DNA from: an uncultured Dialister sp.
GTDB taxonomy: Bacteria; Bacillota; Negativicutes; Veillonellales; Dialisteraceae
DNA length: 15,909 bases
NCBI GenBank assembly: GCA_900543455.1
Contig: UQRR01000048.1
Coordinates: 1-15,909 of the forward strand
Direction of reading: 5' to 3'
Part shown: piece after piece, positions 6,457-12,443 of the stretch
How the letters are laid out: each line of letters opens with the position of its first letter
Numbering within the stretch: position 1 is the first letter of the stretch
Program-made: the position numbers and the translations under genes
The notes under the pieces: generated by a model
The model's input: only the letters and a program-made list of their open reading frames with translations
What the model was told of the DNA's origin: nothing
Databases searched by the model: none

Positions 6457-7791
6457 TCACCCCAAAATATACTTCTTTCTTGTCCTGAAAAGCAAGACAG
6501 AAAGTCCGATGACCGTGACGAACCAGCTCAGCGGATACACCGTCATAAGGCAGTCGAAGCTGGGAATGGCAGGAAATACGGCCCACATGTACAGAATGCG
6601 GAAACCGCAGATCCCAACGACCGTGATGAGCGCGGGCGCGAGCGAATTGCCAAAACCGCGGAGATAGGCTGAAATCATTTCGATGGCCAGATTCAAAGGT
6701 TCCGCCAGAATGATATAGCACATGCGGGTGACACCATAGCCAATGACCATCGCATCACTGGTAAAAAGCTGCAAAAGCGATGGCGAAAAATACAGGATGG
6801 GCGCCCCGATGATGACGCAGACGACCAGATTCTGCGCGGTGGTGATGACCCCGACGCGGCGGCAGCGCGCCATGTCGTCTGCCCCGTAGTTCTGTCCGAC
6901 AAAAGTCGTACATGCCTGCCCGAAAGCATTGACAAAAATATAGCAAAGAATATCCAGATTGAACGCCGCCGCCGACGCTGCCATGACATCAGCGCCAAGG
7001 CTGTTGATCGCCGACTGGATCACAATGTTCGACAGGCAGAAAACCGCCGCCTGCACCCCGGCCGGTGTGCCGATGCGAAGGATTTCCCGCAAAATATACA
7101 GATCCAAGAGCGATGCTTTGAGATCCAGATGAATCACATGCGTGCTGCGAAGCAGGATCGTCACCAGCATGGCGGAAGAGAGAAGCGTCGCACAGGTCGT
7201 AGAGATCGCCACGGCTGCCACGCCCTGATGGAAAAAGGCCACCAGCGTGTAGCTGATGATGACCTTGATGACCCCCGCCACCGCCAAGCAAAGAAGCGGC
7301 GTCTTCGTATCTCCCTGGCTTCGGAAAATGGCTGAAGAAAAATTATAGACCAGAATCCCCGGCAGTGCCAGGAAAAAAATGCGCAGATACTCGGCAGAGA
7401 GCGGCATGAGCGCATCCGGCACCTGAAGCAGCGAGAGCAGCGGCTCCGCGACAGCTTCGCTCAGACAGGTCATCACGATCCCTGCGGCAAGCGCAAAGGC
7501 AAGCGTCGAAAAGACCGCCCGATGGACCCCCTCCCGATCTCCCTTCCCTGTCATTTGGGAGATCACGACATTCGCCCCGATCGAAATACCGATGAAAAAT
7601 GTCACGATGAAGCTGATGATGGGCGTATTGCTCCCGACAGCCGCCATCGCTTCCTTCCCGACAAACTGCCCCATGATGATGGTGTCGATGGTATTGAACA
7701 CTTGCTGCAGCATGCCCGTCAGTGCCAAGAACAGCGCAAAACGGATCGTCTTCCTTCCGATCGGTCCATGCGTCATATCTATTTTTTTCAT
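6457..7791 (-). CDS. MATE family multidrug/toxin efflux transporter
   Basis: This is a 444-residue polytopic inner-membrane antiporter, the usual length for MATE proteins (12 membrane segments in two homologous halves). The first half begins GPIGRKTIRFALFLALTGMLQ and includes the IDTIIMGQFVG segment (about residues 37-47). The second half repeats the pattern at LREILRIGTPAGVQAAVF (about 233-250), the usual MATE duplication signature. Substrate and coupling ion cannot be told from sequence. AGAGG precedes the ATG at 7791 by 6 bases. The stop codon lies inside the first GTGACTG unit of the neighbouring repeat array. It is divergent from the glycosylase gene and has a roughly 125-base leader if the -10 box at 7920 is real. 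Confidence 0.93.
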   Translation of the reverse strand: MKKIDMTHGPIGRKTIRFALFLALTGMLQQVFNTIDTIIMGQFVGKEAMAAVGSNTPIISFIVTFFIGISIGANVVISQMTGKGDREGVHRAVFSTLAFALAAGIVMTCLSEAVAEPLLSLLQVPDALMPLSAEYLRIFFLALPGILVYNFSSAIFRSQGDTKTPLLCLAVAGVIKVIISYTLVAFFHQGVAAVAISTTCATLLSSAMLVTILLRSTHVIHLDLKASLLDLYILREILRIGTPAGVQAAVFCLSNIVIQSAINSLGADVMAASAAAFNLDILCYIFVNAFGQACTTFVGQNYGADDMARCRRVGVITTAQNLVVCVIIGAPILYFSPSLLQLFTSDAMVIGYGVTRMCYIILAEPLNLAIEMISAYLRGFGNSLAPALITVVGICGFRILYMWAVFPAIPSFDCLMTVYPLSWFVTVIGLSVLLFRTRKKYILG

Positions 7792-8046
7792 ATATACCTC
7801 TTACATCGCAGGCGAAGGGCTGGTGGATTGGGGATAAATAAATCTCTTAGTCCTTCCGTCTCCTAGTCGCCCAGTCTCTTAGTCGCCCAAGCGCCAACGC
7901 CTGCAAAAATATATTTCTTATTATATCATTCCTGACAACCTGTCCCGCAAGCGCGCTGCCCCTTGCCAAGGACGTCCATTGGCTCTATTATATAGAGGAA
8001 CCATCATTTATGCACATGCCTTCTGGCTATCGAAAGGCATGCCTAA
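7792..8046. other. Mostly unique intergenic stretch upstream of MATE
   Basis: Only a short run of AGTCTCTT/AGTCGCCC 7-8 bp units (7846-7890) relates to the repeats. The rest is unique. It contains CTCTAT-TAT-ATAGAG (7983-7997) and an 8-bp stem CATGCCTT/AAGGCATG (8015-8022 with 8034-8041, 11-base loop). No coding frame is convincing and I do not recognise a known riboswitch. Confidence 0.5.
7920..7928 (-). promoter_or_regulatory. Extended -10 promoter candidate for the MATE gene
   Basis: On the minus strand TGA-TATAAT gives a consensus -10 (7920-7925) with the TGn extension. A good -35 at 17 bases is not visible. It would give a leader of about 125 bases before the MATE start. Confidence 0.5.
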
Positions 8047-8272
8047 AGAGTGACTAGTGACTAGTGACTGGTGACTGGTGACTTGAATACCGCCTTCGGG
8101 CATCGCCACCATCTATACTCCGCGGCGCTTCTATTTTTTTATGCCCCCCCTTTGAACCCTTTGAACCCTCTGAACCTGTTGAACCCGTTGAACCCGTTGA
8201 ACTCGCTTCCCCTCTTTCACAAACAATCAAGGGGCGGCACGCCCTCGGGGCTAACCCTGAACCCTTGTTCCT
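8047..8272 (+). repeat. Composite intergenic repeat upstream of the glycosylase gene
   Basis: It starts with GTGACTA/GTGACTG units (8049-8083), then TTGAATACCGCCTTCGGGCA and a CTCCGCGGCGCTTCT arm whose partner is decayed (ATGCCCCCCC). In place of the usual 7-bp TTCCTAA units there are six 9-bp units of the GTTGAACCC type (8151-8204). CTTTCACAAACAATCAAGGG, the GGCGGCACGCCC palindrome and GGGCTAACCCTGAACCC follow, ending about 30 bases before the gene. Confidence 0.85.
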
Positions 8273-8302
8273 TTATTGATTTCCTCTAAGGAGGTCCCGC
8301 TT

Positions 8303-9037
8303 ATGGATCTATTCGGACACGAAGACCCGGAAGAATATATCGTCCGCCGCAGGCAGGAGATGGAGCACCCCACCGGATTTGCCACGCACGAAGCACTGAA
8401 GGAAGCCATCACCTCCTGCAACCGTTGCCCGCTTCGCCGCGAAGGCGGTCTCGGCCCCGTACTCTCCACCGGCCCCGCGGATGCCCCGCTCATGATCGTC
8501 GGCGAAGGCCCCGGGGGTGTCGAGGATGACTACGGCGGTCCTCTGATCGGCCCCTCCGGGCAGCTGCTGGACAAGGCGCTCGCCTCCGTCGGCATCACCC
8601 GCGACCATGTCTACGTGACAAACATCGTAAAATGCCGTCCGCGCGGCAACCGCACCCCCACCATGGACGAGGGACATTTCTGTGGAAACATCTGGCTTTT
8701 GCAGGAAATCGCACTCGCACGTCCTGCCGTCATCATCGGTCTTGGCAAAGTCGCGCTCCGCTTTTTTCTGGGCCGCGAAGCCGGCATCATCCGCTCCCGC
8801 GGTCACTGGATCGATTTCCATGGCATCCCCGTGATGCCGACCTTCCATCCCGCCTACCTTCTCCGCCAAAGCGGCCGCGCCCTCGTTGACGCGAAGTGGC
8901 AGGTCTACTATGACCTCAAAGTTGCGAAAGAACGCGCCGCCTCTCTCCGACCTGACTGGGTATGGAAGAGCGACACCCCGCCGGATCTTCTCGCCGCGCT
9001 CGCCGGGGAAAGAGCGAAACGGCATGGGGGAGAGTGA
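8303..9037 (+). CDS. udg: Type 4 (iron-sulfur) uracil-DNA glycosylase
   Basis: This enzyme excises uracil from DNA to start base-excision repair. The 244-residue protein carries the family 4 features. Motif A is GEGPG (67-71, usually GEAPG). The GPLIGPSGQLLD block spans 79-90, NIVKCRP lies at 107-113, and the C-terminal HPAYLL motif at 182-187. The four cysteines C39, C42 (CNRC), C111 and C127 have the spacing of the [4Fe-4S] ligands of this family. A near-perfect TAAGGAGGT (8288-8296) decides for the ATG at 8303 over an in-frame ATG at 8276, which lies in repeat-derived sequence. The stop TGA is the TGA of the first GTGACTA repeat unit that follows. It is monocistronic by appearance. Confidence 0.93.
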   Translation: MDLFGHEDPEEYIVRRRQEMEHPTGFATHEALKEAITSCNRCPLRREGGLGPVLSTGPADAPLMIVGEGPGGVEDDYGGPLIGPSGQLLDKALASVGITRDHVYVTNIVKCRPRGNRTPTMDEGHFCGNIWLLQEIALARPAVIIGLGKVALRFFLGREAGIIRSRGHWIDFHGIPVMPTFHPAYLLRQSGRALVDAKWQVYYDLKVAKERAASLRPDWVWKSDTPPDLLAALAGERAKRHGGE

Positions 9038-9135
9038 CTAGTGACTTGTGACTTGTGACTTGTGACTTGTGACTGGCAACTAAGAACTAGAGACTCTCTC
9101 GTATCGTCATTTCGAGCGAAGTCGAGAAATCTTTT
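9033..9135 (+). repeat. 7-bp array and MITE-like end after the glycosylase gene
   Basis: One GTGACTA unit and several GTGACTT units (9033-9075) start in the stop codon of the glycosylase gene. They are followed by CTCTCGTATCGTCATTTCGA and GCGAAGTCGAGAAATCTTTT (9095-9135), the same end sequence as the MITE-like element at 9816. No matching right end was found before 9281, so this is probably a fragment. Confidence 0.7.
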
Positions 9136-9441
9136 CCGTTCACGGTGAAGCGAGGATACTATCAGAAAAACCCAAACGAGAAACCTGCCATTCGCAAGAA
9201 AGTATCGCGTCAGTAGCAATCAGGCACTCTCACTTTTCCCACATGTACCCCGCCCCCTTTCCTCCTCTGATTTTATACCGCCCGTACCCTATCCGCCCCT
9301 TCGAGGCACCTTCCCCGCAAGGGGGCTGACCCTACGAAAACAGCGTTATCCACGCAAAGCTTCAGGCATCGCCATATAAAAAATCGGCGCTTCGCGCCGC
9401 TACCTTTATTTCTCATTTCTAACTCTCACGAAAGGACTTTT
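9136..9441. other. Gene-free spacer with repeat fragments
   Basis: From 9136 to about 9280 I see no gene, array or clear palindrome. At about 9281-9330 lies an inverted copy of the hairpin-rich repeat found at 14511 and 14683 (CCCTATCCGCCCCTTCGAGG then CACCTTCCCC). From about 9365 a reduced composite repeat follows: GGCATCGCC, a GGCGC-TTC-GCGCC stem, and TTTCTCA/TTTCTAA units. Confidence 0.6.
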
Positions 9442-9711
9442 ATGAATACCATCCTCACCCTTCTCATCGGCCTTGCCATAGGCGGCTGGTTCCTCTACTG
9501 CCTCTACCGCATGCTGCGCGGCGCACGCGGCAGGGACTGCGCCAGCTGTCACCTCGCCGGCGGCTTCGACTACAAAAGCGCTGCGCCAGTCAAGCCCGCT
9601 ACCATGAAGCGTCAGGAAATCGTCACTGACACCGGCCATCTCATCATCGTCGACGAAGAAGCGGCGAAGAGACGCCGCGAACGGATCCGGAAGATGATGG
9701 AAAGGAAATGA
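9442..9711 (+). CDS. Small single-pass membrane protein with CxxCH motif, unknown function
   Basis: I do not recognise this 89-residue protein. Residues 3-24 form one hydrophobic segment. It is followed by a basic stretch (YRMLRGARGR), which by the positive-inside rule puts the C-terminal part in the cytoplasm. C33ASC36H37 sits just after it. The C-terminal 20 residues are strongly charged and basic (KRRRERIRKMMERK). The layout, a short N-terminal membrane anchor then a Cys motif, resembles the small Cys-containing membrane proteins annotated near FeoB, but no Feo gene is visible here. GAAAGGA precedes the ATG at good distance. A CxxCH would bind haem c only if exported, which the predicted topology argues against. 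The gene is real by ribosome site and codon pattern, though function is open. Confidence 0.7.
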   Translation: MNTILTLLIGLAIGGWFLYCLYRMLRGARGRDCASCHLAGGFDYKSAAPVKPATMKRQEIVTDTGHLIIVDEEAAKRRRERIRKMMERK

Positions 9712-9715
9712 CGGG

Positions 9716-9815
9716 GGGACTGGCAGCTGGTGACTAGTGACTAGTGACTAGTGACTGGTGGCTAGGGACTGGTGGCTAGGGACTGGTGGCTAGTGGCTAG
9801 GGACTAGGAGTCTCT
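9716..9815 (+). repeat. 7-bp tandem array after the small membrane protein gene
   Basis: Units of GTGACTA, GTGACTG, GTGGCTA and GGGACTG follow one another with a strict period of 7 from within 10 bases of the stop codon up to the MITE-like element. It is the longest such array in the window. Confidence 0.85.
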
Positions 9816-9968
9816 CGTATCGTCATTTCGCGCGAAGCGAGAAATCTTTACTGCATTGCGGGAATCAGCGTGTATGCGCTGAGGGAAAACGATGTCCTAG
9901 TGCTGCCTCACATCAGGCGATGAACGTTCTGCAATAAAGATCGAGGGCTACGCTCGAAATGACGATGC
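9816..9968. mobile_element. MITE-like element with imperfect terminal inverted repeats
   Basis: The left end CGTATCGTCATTTCGCGCGA continues to AAATCTTTACTGCA (to 9855). It pairs imperfectly with the right end 9930-9968, which on the other strand reads CGCATCGTCATTTCGAGCG...ATCTTTATTGCA. The 153-base element has no coding capacity. Fragments of the same end occur at 2371-2407 and 9100-9135, always next to a 7-bp array. Confidence 0.6.
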
Positions 9969-10118
9969 GCGCGAAGCGCTATCAAAACTCCGCGGCGCTT
10001 CTGATTTTTATGCGCCGCACCACCATTCCTAATTCCTCATTCCTAATTCCTCATTCGAGCAAAGCTTTCATCCCCCATCAAGGGGGCGGCACGCCCTCGG
10101 GCCTAACCCTGAACCCTG
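9969..10118 (+). repeat. Composite intergenic repeat, tail facing the third bioB
   Basis: It holds the CTCCGCGGCGCTTCTGATTT arm with GCGCCGCACCACCA, TTCCTAA/TTCCTCA 7-bp units and GAGCAAAGCTTTCA. ATCAAGGGGGCGGCACGCCC and GGGCCTAACCCTGAACCC follow, immediately before the terminator of the bioB array. It is one of the most complete copies. Confidence 0.85.
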
Positions 10119-10122
10119 AACC

Positions 10123-10168
10123 AAAAAACCGAGTCCCCTTTTGCAAGCAAAAGGGGACTCGGTTTTTT
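10123..10168 (-). terminator. Strong intrinsic terminator after the bioB array
   Basis: A perfect inverted repeat of 22-base arms (10123-10144 and 10147-10168) has the GC-rich core CCGAGTCCCC and runs of A and T at its two ends, so it can end transcription in both directions. On the minus strand it begins directly at the stop codon of the last bioB. Confidence 0.93.
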
Positions 10169-11151
10169 TACAATGTCCGTCCCATATCGACGGCCATCTG
10201 CTTATCTCTTTCCGGCGAGCGGCCGGCAATCGTGAGATAGCCGCCGATCATCGCACCGTTAAGACCCGCCGACAGGGCGAAGGCCTGCATGTCACGGAGT
10301 GAATTCTCACGGCCCGCACACACGCGCATGATGACGTGAGGCAGAATGAAGCGGTACATAGCGAACATCCGAAGGATTTCGACCGGCTTCGGAGGCTTAT
10401 TCTTGCCAAAGGGCGTGCCCGGGATGGGATTGAAAATATTGAGCGGCACAGAGGTGACGTGATGCTCACGCAGGGCGAAGGCCATGTCTATCCGGTCTTC
10501 ATCGGTTTCTCCCAGTCCGAAGATGCCGCCGGAGCAGACCTCCAGGCCCGCCTGCTGGATGCGGCGGATGTGCGCTTCCTTTTCCTCATAGGTGTGCGTG
10601 GTGCAGATGGAGGGGAAATGGCGCTTCGCCGTTTCCAGATTGCAGTGGATGCGCTGGCAGCCTGCCGCCTTCAGCTCCTTCAGCTGTTCCTCGGTCAGAA
10701 GTCCGAGCGAGCAGCAGACGGAGAGCTTCGTTTCTTCCGTGATCCGCTTCACCGCTTCTACGATGGAAGCGAACTGCGCGGGATCACTCTGTCCGCGGCC
10801 GGAGGTGACAATGCCGAAGCGCTCTGCGCCATAGGCCTCCGCCTGCTTGGCTTCGCGGAGCAGATCCTCCGGGCTTCTTAGCGGATACTCCTTGACGCCG
10901 GTGTGATACCAACCCGACTGCGCACAGAACTTGCAGTTCTCCGTGCAGCGTCCGCTTCTGGCATTCACATCGCTGCAAAAGCGCATCTTGTCGCCGCAGA
11001 AGGTCTTCCGGATCTTGTCGGCGGCTGCCATGAGGAAGAAGGGCTCCTCCTTCCCGGCCGCGAAGAGCGTCTCTGCCTGTTCTCTGGAAATTTCTTTCCC
11101 CGCGAGCACCTGATCCATACACTGCGTGATGGTTGCTATATGTTCATCCAT
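10168..11151 (-). CDS. bioB: Biotin synthase family radical SAM protein, copy 3 (most diverged)
   Basis: Radical SAM enzyme of the BioB family, which inserts sulfur into dethiobiotin. C69, C73 and C76 (CTENCKFC) bind the SAM cluster. Conserved family blocks are IHCNLET (168-174), ICTTHTYEE, VCSGGIFGLGE (205-215) and VPLNIFNPIPGTPF. At the position of E. coli C97, a [2Fe-2S] ligand, it has G113; C146/C147 and C206 match C128 and C188. C278 (RVCAGRE) beside R281 is absent from the other two copies. I chose the ATG at 11151 over an in-frame one at 11166 because GAGG fits it and the three proteins then align without gaps. It is the last gene of the array, 101 bases after copy 2 and ending at a strong terminator. 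Whether it makes biotin or acts on another substrate is not decided by sequence. Confidence 0.88.
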   Translation of the reverse strand: MDEHIATITQCMDQVLAGKEISREQAETLFAAGKEEPFFLMAAADKIRKTFCGDKMRFCSDVNARSGRCTENCKFCAQSGWYHTGVKEYPLRSPEDLLREAKQAEAYGAERFGIVTSGRGQSDPAQFASIVEAVKRITEETKLSVCCSLGLLTEEQLKELKAAGCQRIHCNLETAKRHFPSICTTHTYEEKEAHIRRIQQAGLEVCSGGIFGLGETDEDRIDMAFALREHHVTSVPLNIFNPIPGTPFGKNKPPKPVEILRMFAMYRFILPHVIMRVCAGRENSLRDMQAFALSAGLNGAMIGGYLTIAGRSPERDKQMAVDMGRTL

Positions 11152-11252
11152 GATTTGCCTCACCATTTTCTTTCAGGAAAACACCGCTTCAGTCTGATCC
11201 CACAAAAAGTATGGCGCAAGGAGTGAAGGTGGCAGCCTTCCCCCTCATCGCA

Positions 11253-12251
11253 TTACACCTGCGGTACTGTCTGGGTACGGCCAAGGTCGTGAAGCATCGC
11301 GATGTCATCCTGCGGATCCGAGCCCTTGCTGGTGAGGTAATTGCCGATCATGACGCCGTTCATACCACCGGCGAGCGCCATGGACTGCAGGCTTCGAAGA
11401 TTCAGCTGACGACCGCCAGCGGTGCGGATCTGCGCCTTCGGCAGAACGAAGCGGAACATCGCAAACGAACGAAGGATCTCTAAGGGAGAAAGACGTTCAT
11501 TGTGTTCATACGGAGTGCCGGGGATCGGGTTCAGCACATTGAGCGGCACGGCATCGATGTGCATCTTCTTCAGGTGAAATGCCATTTCCACGCGCTGATC
11601 CAAAGACTCGCCGAGCCCTAAGATACCGCCGCAGCAGACGCGGATGCCCGCCTTCTGAGCGCGCGCCACATTCTCCGCCTTTTCCTCTGCCGTGTGTGTG
11701 GTGCAGACCTCCTTGAAGAAGGAAGGCGCGGATTCGATATTGCAATGCAGACGGTTGATGCCCGCCTCCTTCAGCTGGTACGCCTGTTCCTGCGTGAGGA
11801 AGCCGAGGGAACAGCATACCTCGATGCCGACCTCCTTGCGGATCCGACGGATCAGATCCAGGATCTCCGCAAAGTCCTTCGGATTTCTCTGGTCACGGCC
11901 TGCCGTGACGATATCGAAACGGGCAGCCCCGGCTTTTTTCGCTCTCTTCGCTGCTTCGATGACCTCTTCTTCCGGAAGGAACTGATAGGTCTTTACACCT
12001 GTCTGATAACGAGCAGACTGCGCGCAGAATTTACAGTCCTCCTGACAAGCGCCGCTTCGTGCATTGATGATCGCGCAAAGATCGACACTGCGGCCGGAAA
12101 ACTTCTGACGGATCTTATCCGCACACGCCAGAAGAAGCATCGTATCCTCATCCTTCGTGCGGATCAGCGTCCTCGCTTCCTCTTCGGTGATGGCTCCGCC
12201 ATTCAAAACCTTTTCCGTCCACTTCAAAATCTGTTCGCAGCTGCTTTCCAT
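11253..12251 (-). CDS. bioB: Biotin synthase family radical SAM protein, copy 2
   Basis: A 332-residue BioB family protein, about 68% identical to copy 1 by my hand count (about 225 of 332 positions, no gaps). The SAM cluster motif is C69QEDC73KFC76. It is the only copy with the canonical-looking AQSARYQTG after the cluster, similar to SSRYKTG in E. coli BioB. The E. coli C97 position is D113. C146/C147 are present, and the C188 position is doubled to C206-C207 (RVCCGG). R281 (AGGRQ) matches E. coli R260. AAAAGGAG precedes the ATG at 12251. A 192-base gap with a 12-bp dyad separates it from copy 1, so it may have its own control. By motif it is the likeliest true biotin synthase of the three, a weak inference. 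Confidence 0.9.
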   Translation of the reverse strand: MESSCEQILKWTEKVLNGGAITEEEARTLIRTKDEDTMLLLACADKIRQKFSGRSVDLCAIINARSGACQEDCKFCAQSARYQTGVKTYQFLPEEEVIEAAKRAKKAGAARFDIVTAGRDQRNPKDFAEILDLIRRIRKEVGIEVCCSLGFLTQEQAYQLKEAGINRLHCNIESAPSFFKEVCTTHTAEEKAENVARAQKAGIRVCCGGILGLGESLDQRVEMAFHLKKMHIDAVPLNVLNPIPGTPYEHNERLSPLEILRSFAMFRFVLPKAQIRTAGGRQLNLRSLQSMALAGGMNGVMIGNYLTSKGSDPQDDIAMLHDLGRTQTVPQV

Positions 12252-12329
12252 TGTAAAACACTCCTTTTGTAAAATCCTCCGGCCGCATGGCCGGGTCTTG
12301 CCTTTGTCATACCTTACGTGTCATACGTA

Positions 12330-12367
12330 ATAGAAATATTCGTGTTTAACAATGGGAATATTTCTAT
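12330..12367. promoter_or_regulatory. 12-bp dyad upstream of bioB copy 2, possible operator
   Basis: Perfect arms ATAGAAATATTC (12330-12341) and GAATATTTCTAT (12356-12367) flank a 14-base spacer. The spacer and arm edge contain GTTTAACAA (12344-12352), which on the other strand is TTGTTAAAC, close to a BirA half-site. The dyad lies about 80-115 bases before the bioB copy 2 start. It could be an operator or an RNA stem. Confidence 0.5.
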
Positions 12368-12391
12368 GCATTTGTGCTGGTGATTGTGAAA

Positions 12392-12436
12392 TCGGGACTG
12401 GAAATCAGACGTCTGATGTCTGATTTCCAGTCCCGA
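12392..12436 (-). terminator. Long perfect hairpin after bioB copy 1, possible terminator
   Basis: Two perfect 18-base arms, TCGGGACTGGAAATCAGA (12392-12409) and its complement (12419-12436), enclose a 9-base loop. It starts 7 bases after the stop codon of copy 1. On the minus strand it is followed by only TTT, so termination may be partial. Its GGGACTGGAAATCAGACG sequence resembles the 7-bp repeat family of the other gaps. Confidence 0.55.
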
Positions 12437-12443
12437 GTCACTC

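Noticed and set aside
7983..8041. Possible riboswitch in the MATE leader
   Set aside because: There are short stems, but I could not match them to any known riboswitch core, and they lie upstream of the candidate -10 box, so they would not be in the transcript.
8071..8289. 72-codon plus-strand frame with repeated Pro-Leu-Asn before the glycosylase gene
   Set aside because: The repeated residues only reflect the 9-bp GTTGAACCC units of the intergenic repeat; no ribosome site or conservation is apparent.
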